Source: Pseudomonas sp. GM48 (GTDB lineage: Bacteria > Pseudomonadota > Gammaproteobacteria > Pseudomonadales > Pseudomonadaceae). Taken from it: 42,550 bases of DNA. Location of the stretch: contig NZ_AKJM01000086.1 of assembly GCF_000282335.1 (NCBI RefSeq), forward strand, positions 1 to 42,550, given 5' to 3'. The notes below the pieces were generated by a model, which made no database searches, was not told where the DNA came from, and saw only the letters and a list, made by a program, of their open reading frames with translations. A program made the position numbers and the translations under genes. Positions 23,769 to 32,078 of the stretch are shown in pieces. Position 1 is the first letter of the stretch. Each line of letters starts with the position of its first letter.

Positions 23769-25109
23769 ATGAACAAGTCCACCTTGGCCATCGCTGTGGC
23801 CGTAGGGGTTTTGACCCAGCAGGCAAGCGCCGCGGGTTTTATCGAAGACAGCAAGGCAACATTGGGGCTGCGCAACTTCTACATCAATACCGACAACCGT
23901 GACGGTGCCGGTGCCAACAAAAACGAAGAATGGGGCCAGGGCTTCGATCTGCGTTTCATCTCCGGGTACACCCAAGGCACCGTCGGCTTCGGTATCGATG
24001 CCATCGGTCTGCTGGGCGTCAAGCTGGATTCGGGCGGCGGCACCAACGGCGCCACGGCGACCTCTTACGGCGGCACGGTTTTCCCGAGCAAATCCAACGG
24101 CGAGGCGGTTGATAATTTCTCCAGCCTGGGCCTGACTGCCAAGGCCAAGGTTTCCCAGACCGAACTGAAGCTGGGCACCCTGCAGCCGAAAAACCCGGTG
24201 ATTGTGACCAACGACGGCCGCCTGCTGCCGCAAACCTGGCAGGGTGGCCAGATCACTTCCGCCGAGATCAAGGACCTGTCGCTGGTCGGTGGTCAGATCG
24301 AAGCCGTTAAAGGCCGTAACTCCAGCAACAACGAGCAGATGTCGATTTCGGGCGCGAACACTCGCGGCACCAAGTTCCGCGACAGCAACAAATTCATCTA
24401 CGCCGGTGGTGACTACAAAATCACCAAGGACCTGACGGCCCAGTACTACTACGGCAACCTGGAAGAGTTCTACAAGCAACACTTCCTGGGTCTGGTGCAC
24501 AACTGGGCAATCGGCCCGGGCGTGTTGAAGTCGGATTTCCGTTATTTCAACAGCTCTGATGATGGTGCCAACGGTCACGACCCTCTGTTCTTCACCACCG
24601 GCAACTACAACGCGCCAAACGGTAAAGGCAAGGTCGACAACAACCTGTACAGCGGCCTGTTCCTGTATTCGGTTGCCGGTCATACCTTCGGTGGCGGTTA
24701 CCAGGTCAGCAACGGCAGCAGTGACTTCCCTTGGCTGAACCAGGGTGACGGTTCGTCGAACTACACCATCACCGATTCGCAAATCCAGAAGTTCGGCCGT
24801 GCCGGCGAGAAAACCTGGCAAGCACGCTACGCGTTCGACTTCGCCAAAGTCGGCGTACCTGGCCTGACCGCGGGTCTGGTGTACCTGCACGGCGATAATA
24901 TCGATACCGTTAACGCCAAGGGTGGCCAAGCGGCCAATGGTGCTTCCGAGTGGGAGCGCGATCTGAGCGTGGCTTACGTCGTTCAGGAAGGTCCGCTGAA
25001 AAACCTGGGTCTGACGTGGAAAAACGCTACCTGGCGCACCGACCTGCCGAACACCCGTTCGCAGGACGAAAACCGCCTGATCCTCAGCTACTCGATCCCG
25101 CTGTTGTAA
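23769..25109 (+). CDS. OprD-family outer-membrane porin, copy 2
   Basis: This second 446-residue OprD-type porin shares the signal peptide start MNKSTLAIAVAVGVLTQQAS, the FIEDSKATLGLRNFYINTD mature N-terminus, YTQGTVGFGIDAIGLLGVKL and DSNKFIYAGGDYKITKDLTA with copy 1. It has different loop sequences, and the closing strand ends in ILSYSIPLL. Equal length and a common leader indicate an old tandem duplication followed by divergence, presumably towards different solutes. A very strong terminator follows. The next gene downstream is the sulfate-starvation peroxiredoxin lsfA with its own AT-rich promoter region. A role in organosulfur uptake is inferred from neighbourhood only. Confidence 0.88.
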   Translation: MNKSTLAIAVAVGVLTQQASAAGFIEDSKATLGLRNFYINTDNRDGAGANKNEEWGQGFDLRFISGYTQGTVGFGIDAIGLLGVKLDSGGGTNGATATSYGGTVFPSKSNGEAVDNFSSLGLTAKAKVSQTELKLGTLQPKNPVIVTNDGRLLPQTWQGGQITSAEIKDLSLVGGQIEAVKGRNSSNNEQMSISGANTRGTKFRDSNKFIYAGGDYKITKDLTAQYYYGNLEEFYKQHFLGLVHNWAIGPGVLKSDFRYFNSSDDGANGHDPLFFTTGNYNAPNGKGKVDNNLYSGLFLYSVAGHTFGGGYQVSNGSSDFPWLNQGDGSSNYTITDSQIQKFGRAGEKTWQARYAFDFAKVGVPGLTAGLVYLHGDNIDTVNAKGGQAANGASEWERDLSVAYVVQEGPLKNLGLTWKNATWRTDLPNTRSQDENRLILSYSIPLL

Positions 25110-25130
25110 TAGCGCTCGCGTAACCGAGAC

Positions 25131-25169
25131 AAAAAAGCCCCGCCCGGTATCGCACCGGGCGGGGCTTTT
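25131..25169 (+). terminator. Rho-independent terminator of porin 2
   Basis: A perfect 12-bp stem, GCCCCGCCCGGT (25137-25148) with ACCGGGCGGGGC (25154-25165), closes a five-base loop. It is preceded by AAAAAA and followed by TTTT, so it could work in both directions. Confidence 0.92.
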
Positions 25170-25400
25170 GCATTTCCAGGACGGGTTCACCCCCGTAATC
25201 CCGTCCTGAAGTTCCCTCTTTGCAGCAACTCAAGGCCTTCTCGAACCTCGTGGCCGATGTTCGGCGGGTTGTGCGTGCACGTCCAGTGAACAGATCTTTA
25301 ATATTTCTTAATGATCTAAATAAATTGATATTTATTCTTTTTAATAGATAAAAAACACAGGCACAGTTGAACCCATCAAGCACTCACAAGGAGCAGCACC
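25170..25400 (+). promoter_or_regulatory. AT-rich promoter region of lsfA
   Basis: The 60 bp from about 25295 to 25355 are strongly AT-rich. They contain ATATTTCTTA (25301-25310), nearly repeated before ssuE, and the dyad AATAAA (25319-25324) with TTTATT (25331-25336), spacer 6 nt. AAGGAG lies before the ATG. Such AT-rich upstream regions suit CysB-type LysR activation under sulfur starvation; no experimental site can be assigned. Confidence 0.45.
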
Positions 25401-26039
25401 ATGGGTCTCAGACTTGGCGATATCGCCCCCGATTTCGAACAGAACTCCAGCGCCGGCAGCATCCGTTTCCATCAGTGGCTGGGCGATAGCTGGGGTGTGC
25501 TGTTTTCCCATCCGGCGGATTTCACGCCGGTATGCACTACTGAATTGGGCTTCACCGCCAGGCTCAAGGATGAGTTCGCCCAGCGTGGAGTCAAGGCCAT
25601 CGCGTTGTCGGTGGACCCGGTGGAGTCGCACCACAAGTGGATCGAGGACATCAACGAAACCCAGGGCACCGTGGTCAACTTCCCGATCCTGGATGACGCC
25701 GACCGCAAAGTCTCGGACCTCTACGACCTGATCCATCCCAACGCCAACGACACCCTGACCGTGCGCTCGCTGTTCGTGATTGATCCGAACAAAAAGGTCC
25801 GGCTGACGATTACCTACCCGGCGAGCACCGGCCGCAACTTCCACGAAATCCTGCGAGTGATCGACTCGCTGCAACTCACCGACAACTACAAGGTGGCCAC
25901 ACCGGCCAACTGGCAGGACGGTGATGAGGTGGTGATCGTGCCGTCGCTCAAGGATGAGGATGAAATCAAACAGCGCTTTCCCAAGGGCTATCGGGCGGTT
26001 AAACCGTATTTGCGCCTGACGCCGCAGCCGAATCGGTGA
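25401..26039 (+). CDS. lsfA: 1-Cys peroxiredoxin LsfA (Prx6 type)
   Basis: The 212-residue thiol peroxidase has its peroxidatic cysteine at C45 in HPADFTPVCTTELG, with Prx6-family features (LSVDPVESHHKWIEDI, PILDDADRKVSDLYDLIHP, TYPASTGRNFHEILRVIDSL) and the long C-terminal arm typical of 1-Cys enzymes. It reduces hydrogen peroxide and organic hydroperoxides in the cytoplasm. Pseudomonas LsfA was described as a sulfate-starvation-induced protein, and here it directly precedes the ssu operon, as expected. AAGGAGCAGCACC precedes the ATG. It has its own terminator, so it is transcribed separately from ssuE. Confidence 0.93.
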   Translation: MGLRLGDIAPDFEQNSSAGSIRFHQWLGDSWGVLFSHPADFTPVCTTELGFTARLKDEFAQRGVKAIALSVDPVESHHKWIEDINETQGTVVNFPILDDADRKVSDLYDLIHPNANDTLTVRSLFVIDPNKKVRLTITYPASTGRNFHEILRVIDSLQLTDNYKVATPANWQDGDEVVIVPSLKDEDEIKQRFPKGYRAVKPYLRLTPQPNR

Positions 26040-26069
26040 GTCATCAATATTTGCGGTGTGGCTGATGCC

Positions 26070-26142
26070 GCCTTCGCGAGCAAGCCCGCTCCCACAGTTG
26101 ATCGCGTACCCCCTTGTGGGAGCGGGCTTGCTCGCGAAGGCG
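26070..26142. repeat. REP doublet after lsfA
   Basis: Opposed units at about 26070-26096 and 26115-26142 lie between the lsfA stop codon and its intrinsic terminator, inside the lsfA 3' untranslated region. Confidence 0.9.
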
Positions 26143-26197
26143 CCAGATCAGACACCACAGCTTTCACAGTTAAAGGCATCCACAAAGCAGGGGATTT

Positions 26198-26224
26198 CAG
26201 GCCGTTTCGACGGCCTGTTTTTTT
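26198..26224 (+). terminator. Rho-independent terminator downstream of lsfA
   Basis: CAGGCCGT (26198-26205) and ACGGCCTG (26210-26217) form a perfect 8-bp stem closed by a stable TTCG tetraloop and followed by seven T residues. It isolates lsfA from the ssu operon. Confidence 0.95.
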
Positions 26225-26373
26225 GCCCGGAAGAAGTCTGCTTGTATATTTCTTTAACGAATAACCAAATGAATAAATATGATTTATGGATATATAAATC
26301 AACTGTTAAGGTCACTCCATCGAAGCGAGATCGCAAACCGCGAATCGCCAACACCGTGCAAGGAATCGTTTGA
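26225..26373 (+). promoter_or_regulatory. AT-rich promoter region of the ssu operon
   Basis: The stretch 26241-26310 is AT-rich and contains ATATTTCTTTAA (26246-26257), almost the same as a box before lsfA. It also has a perfect dyad GATTTAT (26281-26287) with ATAAATC (26294-26300), spacer 6 nt. AAGGA precedes the ssuE ATG. It is consistent with an activator site used under sulfur limitation. Confidence 0.5.
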
Positions 26374-26967
26374 ATGTTGGTTGTCTCACTCGGTGGCAGT
26401 CCCAGTCAGCGCTCTCGTTCCGGGGTGCTGCTGGACCGCTCCCAGCGTTGGTTACAAGGACAGGGCGTGGAAGTGGTGAGTTATCAGGTGCGGGACTTCC
26501 CGGCCGAGGACTTGCTGCACGCACGCTTCGACAGCCCCAAGGTGATCGACCTGCTGCAACAGATTGAAAACGCCGATGGCCTGCTGATCGCCACACCGGT
26601 TTACAAGGCATCGTTTTCCGGAGCGCTGAAAGTCGTTCTGGATCTGCTGCCCGAACGCGCCTTGAGCCACAAGGTGGTTCTGCCGATGGCCACTGGCGGC
26701 AGCATCGCCCACATGCTGGCGGTGGATTACGCGCTCAAACCGGTACTGTCGGCATTGAAAGCCCAGGAAATGCTGCAAGGGATTTTCGCCGTCGACAGTC
26801 AGATCGCTTACGGCGAAGGCAGCGCCCTGGCACAGTTGGCGCCGGAGCTGGAGCAACGGCTGAATGAATCGCTGGAGCTGTTTTTCAGCGCCATGGCGCG
26901 ACGGCCCAAGCCGCTCGATCCGACCCTGTTGAATGATCGTTTGCTGAGTGCTCGCTGGAGCATTTAA
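26374..26967 (+). CDS. ssuE: NADPH-dependent FMN reductase SsuE
   Basis: The 197-residue flavodoxin-like reductase supplies reduced FMN to the monooxygenase SsuD. The flavin-phosphate loop is [11 protein letters not shown] at the N-terminus. [20 protein letters not shown] carries the conserved TPVYKxSxxGxLK motif, and [20 protein letters not shown] follows. Length and order match SsuE proteins. It is the first gene of ssuEADCBF, as in P. putida, with 90 bp to ssuA. AT-rich sequence upstream suggests the operon promoter is here. Confidence 0.95.
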   Translation: MLVVSLGGSPSQRSRSGVLLDRSQRWLQGQGVEVVSYQVRDFPAEDLLHARFDSPKVIDLLQQIENADGLLIATPVYKASFSGALKVVLDLLPERALSHKVVLPMATGGSIAHMLAVDYALKPVLSALKAQEMLQGIFAVDSQIAYGEGSALAQLAPELEQRLNESLELFFSAMARRPKPLDPTLLNDRLLSARWSI

Positions 26968-27057
26968 GCCTCACCGAAAAATTGAAGTACTGGCCTTACT
27001 CGCCCGCCAACGGGCAAGCAGGTGCAGCCAAAACCCAACTGCAAAAAGGAGAGCGCC

Positions 27058-28023
27058 ATGCGCCCTGTCATTTTGCGTCGTGGTCTGGTCGCTCTGTTTG
27101 CTGCGGCTGTCACCTTCGGCGCCATTACTCAAGCTCAGGCCGAGACATTACGCATCGGCTATCAAAAGTACGGCACTTTGGTGCTGCTCAAAGCCAAAGG
27201 CACCCTGGAAAAACGCCTCGCCGCCCAAGGCGTGGACGTGCAATGGACTGAGTTCCCCGGCGGCCCGCAACTGCTTGAAGGCTTGAACGTCGGCTCCATC
27301 GACTTCGGCGTTACCGGCGAAACACCGCCAGTGTTCGCCCAAGCGGCCGGCGCCGATCTGCTCTACGTCGCTTACGAACCGCCTGCGCCCCACAGCGAAG
27401 CGATCCTGCTGCCGAAGGACTCGCCGATCAAATCGGTAGCCGAGCTCAAGGGCAAGAAAGTCGTGCTCAACAAGGGCTCCAACGTGCACTACCTGCTGGT
27501 GCGTGCACTGGAAGACGCCGGCCTCAAATACACCGACATCCAGACCGTCTTCCTGCCGCCGGCCGATGCCCGCGCCGCGTTCGAGCGAGGCAGCGTCGAT
27601 GCCTGGGTGATCTGGGACCCCTACCAGGCTGCCGCCGAACAGCAACTGCAAGCGCGCACCCTGCGCGATGGCCAGGGCATCGTCGACAACCACCAGTTCT
27701 ACCTGGCGACCAAACCTTACGCGCAAAAGAATCCCGAGGTGATCAAGACCCTGGTGGAAGAAGTGCGCGCAGTCGGCGAGTGGTCCAGGGCCAATCCCCA
27801 GGAAGTGACTGAACAGGTGTCGCCACTGCTCGGCCTGCCGGCTGATATCACCCTGACCGCGGTGAAACGCCAGGGCTACGGCGCGCTGCTCCTCACCCCG
27901 GAAGTGGTCGCGGCACAGCAGAAAATCGCCGACAGCTTCTACCAACTCAAGCTGATTCCCAAGCCGTTGAGCATCAAAGACGTGATCTGGACGCCGCCGG
28001 CCGCCGTTGCGAAAGCCCAATAA
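27058..28023 (+). CDS. ssuA: Alkanesulfonate ABC transporter, binding protein SsuA
   Basis: The 321-residue periplasmic protein has a signal peptide ([20 protein letters not shown], then [20 protein letters not shown]). [40 protein letters not shown] and [20 protein letters not shown] are typical of SsuA. It captures aliphatic sulfonates for SsuBC. The start at 27058 follows AAAAAGGAG at ideal distance; an upstream in-frame ATG would place 12 polar residues before the signal peptide. It shares distant ancestry with the orphan TauA-type protein at 20663-21652. Confidence 0.94.
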   Translation: MRPVILRRGLVALFAAAVTFGAITQAQAETLRIGYQKYGTLVLLKAKGTLEKRLAAQGVDVQWTEFPGGPQLLEGLNVGSIDFGVTGETPPVFAQAAGADLLYVAYEPPAPHSEAILLPKDSPIKSVAELKGKKVVLNKGSNVHYLLVRALEDAGLKYTDIQTVFLPPADARAAFERGSVDAWVIWDPYQAAAEQQLQARTLRDGQGIVDNHQFYLATKPYAQKNPEVIKTLVEEVRAVGEWSRANPQEVTEQVSPLLGLPADITLTAVKRQGYGALLLTPEVVAAQQKIADSFYQLKLIPKPLSIKDVIWTPPAAVAKAQ

Positions 28024-28048
28024 TTCGATTCCCCAAGGAGACCACTCC

Positions 28049-29197
28049 ATGAGCCTCAATATTTTTTGGTTCCTGCCTACCCACGGCGACGGCCATTACC
28101 TTGGCACCGCCGAAGGCGCACGCGCCGTCGATCACGGTTACCTGCAACAAGTCGCGCAAGCCGCTGACCGCCTGGGTTTTGGCGGGGTGCTGATTCCGAC
28201 CGGGCGTTCCTGCGAAGACTCATGGCTGGTGGCGGCATCGCTGATTCCGGTGACCCAGCGCTTGAAATTCCTTGTCGCCCTGCGCCCCGGGATCATTTCC
28301 CCGACGGTAGCGGCGCGGCAGGCTGCGACCCTGGATCGACTGTCCGGCGGACGGGCGTTGTTCAATCTGGTAACCGGTGGTGATCCGGAAGAGTTGGCCG
28401 GTGATGGCCTGTTCCTCAGCCACGAAGAGCGTTATCAGGCCTCGGTGGAATTCACCCGCATCTGGCGCCGCGTACTGGAAGGTGAAACCGTCGATTACGA
28501 CGGCCAGCACATCAGCGTGAAGGGCGCGAAACTGCTCTATCCGCCGATCCAGCAGCCGCGTCCGCCGCTGTACTTCGGTGGTTCCTCGGAAGCCGCACAG
28601 GATCTGGCCGCCGAACAGGTGGAAATGGTCCTGACCTGGGGCGAACCACCGGCCGCCGTCGCGGAAAAAATCGAACAGGTCCGTGCCAAAGCCGCCAGGC
28701 TCGGACGCACCGTGCGCTTCGGCATTCGCCTGCACGTGATCGTGCGCGAAACCAACGATGAGGCGTGGAAAGCCGCGGATCGGCTGATCTCTCATCTCGA
28801 CAACGAGACTATCGCTCGTGCCCAGGCTTCGCTGGCGCGTTTCGATTCGGTCGGTCAGCAACGCATGGCCGCATTGCATGGCGGCAGCCGCGACAACCTG
28901 GAAGTCAGCCCGAACCTGTGGGCCGGTGTCGGTCTGGTCCGCGGTGGTGCCGGTACAGCACTGGTGGGCGATGGTCCGACCGTGGCCGCCCGCGTGAAGG
29001 AGTACGCGGACCTGGGCATCGACACGTTTATCTTCTCCGGTTATCCACACCTGGAGGAGTCGTATCGCGTCGCCGAATTGCTGTTCCCGCACCTCGATGT
29101 CGAGCGTCCTGAACTGCCGAAAAGTGCCGGTTACGTCAGCCCGTTCGGCGAGATGGTCGCCAACGACATTCTGCCCAAAGCCGCGTCCCAGAGCTGA
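28049..29197 (+). CDS. ssuD: FMNH2-dependent alkanesulfonate monooxygenase SsuD
   Basis: The 382-residue luciferase-like flavin monooxygenase cleaves C1-substituted alkanesulfonates to the aldehyde and sulfite, using FMNH2 from SsuE and oxygen, in the cytoplasm. [74 protein letters not shown] and [15 protein letters not shown] are the family landmarks, and the length nearly equals E. coli SsuD (381). AAGGAG precedes the chosen ATG. Ten bases separate it from ssuC. The sulfite released enters cysteine synthesis. Confidence 0.96.
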   Translation: MSLNIFWFLPTHGDGHYLGTAEGARAVDHGYLQQVAQAADRLGFGGVLIPTGRSCEDSWLVAASLIPVTQRLKFLVALRPGIISPTVAARQAATLDRLSGGRALFNLVTGGDPEELAGDGLFLSHEERYQASVEFTRIWRRVLEGETVDYDGQHISVKGAKLLYPPIQQPRPPLYFGGSSEAAQDLAAEQVEMVLTWGEPPAAVAEKIEQVRAKAARLGRTVRFGIRLHVIVRETNDEAWKAADRLISHLDNETIARAQASLARFDSVGQQRMAALHGGSRDNLEVSPNLWAGVGLVRGGAGTALVGDGPTVAARVKEYADLGIDTFIFSGYPHLEESYRVAELLFPHLDVERPELPKSAGYVSPFGEMVANDILPKAASQS

Positions 29198-29206
29198 GGC
29201 GCGCTC

Positions 29207-29989
29207 ATGAAGAAAATCATCCACAGCCTGGCGCCCTGGGCGTTGCCGGTGTTGTTGCTGGCGGTGTGGCAGTTGAGTGTGTCGGCGGGCTGGTTGTCGA
29301 CGCGGATCCTGCCGGCACCGATTGCCGTGATCGAGGCCGGCGTGAGCCTGGTGCGCAGCGGCGAAATCTGGACCCACCTGGCCATCAGTGGCTGGCGTGC
29401 CGCGCTGGGTTTCACCATCGGTGGCGGCATCGGTCTGACCCTGGGTTTTATCACCGGTCTGTCGAAATGGGGCGAACGCTTGCTCGACAGTTCGGTGCAG
29501 ATGATCCGCAACGTGCCACACCTGGCGCTGATTCCACTGGTCATCCTGTGGTTCGGTATCGATGAGTCGGCGAAGATTTTCCTGGTGGCGCTGGGCACAT
29601 TGTTCCCGATTTATCTCAACACCTACCACGGCATCCGCAACGTCGACCCGGCGCTGGTGGAGATGTCACGCAGTTATGGCTTGTCCGGTTTCGGTCTGTT
29701 CTGGCAGGTGATTCTGCCGGGTGCACTGCCTTCGATTCTGGTCGGCGTGCGTTTCGCCCTGGGTTTTATGTGGCTGACGTTGATCGTCGCGGAAACCATC
29801 TCCGCCAGTTCCGGTATCGGTTATCTGGCGATGAATGCCCGGGAGTTCTTGCAGACCGACGTGGTGGTGTTGGCAATTCTGTTGTACGCGGTGCTCGGCA
29901 AACTGGCCGACCTCGCGGCCCGTGGACTTGAGCGTGTGTGGCTGCGCTGGCACCCGGCGTATCAGGTTGCCAAGGGAGGTGCGGCATGA
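29207..29989 (+). CDS. ssuC: Alkanesulfonate ABC transporter, permease SsuC
   Basis: The 260-residue inner-membrane protein has about six membrane spans and the BPD-transporter coupling loop with [40 protein letters not shown] opens the chain, and [20 protein letters not shown] is conserved in SsuC/TauC. As a dimer it would form the sulfonate channel with SsuB. The stop overlaps the ssuB start by four bases (ATGA, 29986-29989), so the two are coupled. Confidence 0.95.
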   Translation: MKKIIHSLAPWALPVLLLAVWQLSVSAGWLSTRILPAPIAVIEAGVSLVRSGEIWTHLAISGWRAALGFTIGGGIGLTLGFITGLSKWGERLLDSSVQMIRNVPHLALIPLVILWFGIDESAKIFLVALGTLFPIYLNTYHGIRNVDPALVEMSRSYGLSGFGLFWQVILPGALPSILVGVRFALGFMWLTLIVAETISASSGIGYLAMNAREFLQTDVVVLAILLYAVLGKLADLAARGLERVWLRWHPAYQVAKGGAA

Positions 29990-30792
29990 TTGCGGAGCAA
30001 CCTCCACGCCTGCTGCGCGGGATTCCGCTGGCGGTGCGCAAGCTGCAAAAAACCTTTGGCTCACGGCAGGTACTGCGCGAGATCGACCTGCACATTCCGG
30101 CGGGGCAATTTGTCGCCGTGGTCGGTCGCAGCGGTTGCGGCAAAAGTACTTTGCTGCGATTGCTCGCCGGTCTCGACCAACCCACTGGCGGTGAGCTGCT
30201 CGCCGGTGCCGCGCCACTGAGCGAGGCGCGGGAAGACACACGGCTGATGTTCCAGGAAGCGCGTTTGCTGCCATGGAAAAAGATCATCGACAACGTCGGC
30301 CTGGGCCTCAAGGGCAACTGGCGGCCGCAAGCCTTGCAGGCTTTGGAGGCGGTTGGCCTGGCCGACCGCGCCAACGAGTGGCCGGCCGCGCTGTCCGGTG
30401 GACAGAAGCAACGCGTGGCGTTGGCCCGTGCGTTGATTCATCAGCCGCGCCTGCTGTTGCTCGACGAACCCTTGGGCGCGCTGGATGCCCTGACCCGAAT
30501 TGAAATGCAGCAGTTGATCGAACGGCTCTGGCAGCAGCACGACTTCACAGTGTTGCTGGTGACCCACGACGTCAGCGAAGCGGTGGCAATTGCCGATCGG
30601 GTGATTCTGATCGAAGACGGTGAAGTCGGCCTCGACCTGCACGTGGAACTGCCGCGCCCTCGGGTGCGCGGCTCCCATCGGCTGGCGGCGCTGGAAACCG
30701 AAGTGCTCAATCGCGTACTGGCGCTACCCGGCCAGCCGCCGGAACCGGAACCTGTTTCACCCTTGCCCACGCAATTGCGCTGGGCTCAATAA
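29986..30792 (+). CDS. ssuB: Alkanesulfonate ABC transporter, ATPase SsuB
   Basis: The 268-residue ATPase has Walker [18 protein letters not shown]-loop [16 protein letters not shown], signature [15 protein letters not shown], Walker [17 protein letters not shown] and H-loop VTHDVSEA, with short SsuB-type ends and no TOBE domain. It energises sulfonate import with SsuC and SsuA. GGGAGG lies before the ATG, which is inside the last codons of ssuC. Starts further upstream would fall within ssuC and add non-family sequence. Confidence 0.95.
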   Translation: MIAEQPPRLLRGIPLAVRKLQKTFGSRQVLREIDLHIPAGQFVAVVGRSGCGKSTLLRLLAGLDQPTGGELLAGAAPLSEAREDTRLMFQEARLLPWKKIIDNVGLGLKGNWRPQALQALEAVGLADRANEWPAALSGGQKQRVALARALIHQPRLLLLDEPLGALDALTRIEMQQLIERLWQQHDFTVLLVTHDVSEAVAIADRVILIEDGEVGLDLHVELPRPRVRGSHRLAALETEVLNRVLALPGQPPEPEPVSPLPTQLRWAQ

Positions 30793-30825
30793 CGCAAGTC
30801 TTACCCAACGACAGGAATCAACACT

Positions 30826-31041
30826 ATGACTATCAAGGCCATCAACGTTCGCAACCAGTTCAAAGGCTCCATCAAGGAAATCGTCCTCGGCGACGTACTG
30901 TCGGAAATCGACGTGCAGACCGCTTCCGGCATCGTCACTTCGGTGATCACCACGCGTTCGGTGAAAGAGCTGGAACTGGCGGTCGGCAGTGAAGTGATCG
31001 CGTTTGTGAAATCCACCGAGGTGTCGATCGCCAAATTGTAA
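30826..31041 (+). CDS. ssuF: Small molybdopterin-binding-type (TOBE) protein SsuF
   Basis: The 71-residue protein is a single Mop/TOBE domain: MTIKAINVRNQFKGSIKEIV, then VLSEIDVQTASGIVTSVITT, then VKELELAVGSEVIAFVKSTE. This is the fold of molbindins, which bind molybdate or other oxyanions as oligomers. It closes the ssuEADCBF operon as in P. putida, where the last gene was reported to be needed for sulfonate or sulfate-ester use, with no clear biochemical role. It lies 33 bp after ssuB and directly before a terminator. What it binds here is unknown. Confidence 0.9.
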   Translation: MTIKAINVRNQFKGSIKEIVLGDVLSEIDVQTASGIVTSVITTRSVKELELAVGSEVIAFVKSTEVSIAKL

Positions 31042-31060
31042 TCGTGCGCGTAAACGACAA

Positions 31061-31096
31061 CCCCGAAGGGTTTGAGCCCTTCGGGGTTTTTTGTGC
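31061..31096 (+). terminator. Rho-independent terminator of the ssu operon
   Basis: CCCCGAAGGG (31061-31070) and CCCTTCGGGG (31077-31086) form a perfect 10-bp stem with a six-base loop, followed by TTTTTT. It starts 20 bp after the ssuF stop codon. Confidence 0.95.
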
Positions 31097-31123
31097 GTGT
31101 GATTCAGTGAGAACGGTGCCGTG

Positions 31124-31194
31124 GCCTTCGCGAGCAAGCCCGCTCCCACATTTGAAATGCGTTCCCCCTGTGGGAGCGGGCTTGCTCGCGAAGG
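31124..31194. repeat. REP doublet between ssuF and the TetR gene
   Basis: Two opposed GGAGCGGGCTTGCTCGCG units with a 20-nt spacer lie between the convergent ssu operon and the TetR gene, immediately after the ssu terminator. Confidence 0.9.
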
Positions 31195-31199
31195 GGTCG

Positions 31200-31838
31200 T
31201 CAGGCTGGAATACTGCGCTTGGGCAGATACGGCGGTAAATACAGCCCCAGATATGCATCAAACACCCGCATCCCTTCCTCAGCCATGCGCGGCGTAATCT
31301 GCCCATGCTGCTGCACCGAACGCGCATACACCCGGTCGCCCAGCTCCATGGCCAAAGCAAACACATCGACGTCCCCCGGCAGCTTCGGCAGCTCGAAATG
31401 GTGGTCGAAGAGTTTGTGCATCAGGTCGCCCAGCTCGATGTCGTGCTGGCGGTCGGCCTGGGTGACTTCGGTCAGGCCGTGCTGGGCCAGAATGAGTTGG
31501 CGGGCGGCGGCGTCCTCTGCGTAGATGTCGAGCATGCGTTGTTCCACCAGTCGCGACAAATCGCGCCAGCCGCTCAGGGCGTCATGGTCGATGGCTGCTT
31601 GCAGGCAGGCGCGGAACGCGGCGTGGACGTCGGCGGTCAGGGCTTCGAGCAGGGCCGGGACACTGGCGAAGAAATGGTAGACCGATGAGGGCGGAATTTC
31701 CGCGCGCTCGGCGACGCTGTAGATCGACAGGCTGGCCACACCCTCGGCAGCCAGCAGCGTACGGGCCGCATCGAGTATCGAATCGATCCGGGCCTGGCTG
31801 CGTGCGCGGGGTTTGCGGGGAGTGGCTACGCGTGTCAT
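31200..31838 (-). CDS. TetR-family transcriptional regulator
   Basis: The 212-residue protein has an N-terminal basic arm and the TetR helix-turn-helix (RIDSILDAARTLLAAEGVAS, then LSIYSVAERAEIPPSSVYHFF, about residues 18-60), followed by an all-helical ligand domain of unknown specificity. The start at 31838 follows AGGAG at proper spacing; longer in-frame openings run through a REP repeat and would add artefactual residues. It is downstream of spuI on the same strand, behind a terminator, so it is probably transcribed separately. Its neighbourhood suggests a link to polyamines or glutamine-synthetase-like genes, but no operator could be paired with it. Targets are unknown. Confidence 0.82.
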   Translation of the reverse strand: MTRVATPRKPRARSQARIDSILDAARTLLAAEGVASLSIYSVAERAEIPPSSVYHFFASVPALLEALTADVHAAFRACLQAAIDHDALSGWRDLSRLVEQRMLDIYAEDAAARQLILAQHGLTEVTQADRQHDIELGDLMHKLFDHHFELPKLPGDVDVFALAMELGDRVYARSVQQHGQITPRMAEEGMRVFDAYLGLYLPPYLPKRSIPA

Positions 31839-31900
31839 TGGAGTCTCCTGCGGGGCAGCGGGCATTGTACGAGTCGGGTTGTGTGTTGTCTGCCCGGACG

Positions 31901-31995
31901 CCTTCGCGAGCAAGCCCGCTCCCACACTGGATTTGTGTTCAACGTAGATGCTGTGTTCGCAGAAGATCCCTGTGGGAGCGGGCTTGCTCGCGAAG
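31901..31995. repeat. REP doublet upstream of the TetR gene
   Basis: Opposed units at about 31901-31925 and 31971-31995 with a 45-nt spacer lie between the spuI terminator and the TetR start codon. Confidence 0.9.
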
Positions 31996-32026
31996 CAGGC
32001 GACCCGGTCCAACTGAAATTACCCAT

Positions 32027-32067
32027 AAAAAAACGCCGCAGGCTTTTACAGCCGGCGGCGTTTTTTT
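32027..32067 (-). terminator. Bidirectional terminator downstream of spuI
   Basis: A-run (32027-32033), then CGCCGC-A-GGC (32034-32043) against GCC-G-GCGGCG (32051-32060), then seven T residues. The stem has one A/G mismatch. On the minus strand it follows the spuI stop codon by 11 bp; its symmetrical tracts allow function in both directions. Confidence 0.9.
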
Positions 32068-32078
32068 ACTGCAACCGC

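Noticed and set aside
23697..25190. 497-codon open frame on the minus strand opposite porin 2
   Set aside because: The plus strand has a signal peptide, OprD strands, leader and terminator. The antisense frame shows no recognisable protein features.
28220..29629. 469-codon open frame antisense to ssuD and ssuC
   Set aside because: It crosses two well-supported genes and has low-complexity Gln/Arg/His composition.
31839..32012. Longer N-terminus for the TetR protein
   Set aside because: The extension again translates a REP doublet (FASKPAPT, GAGLLAKA); AGGAG supports the start at 31838.
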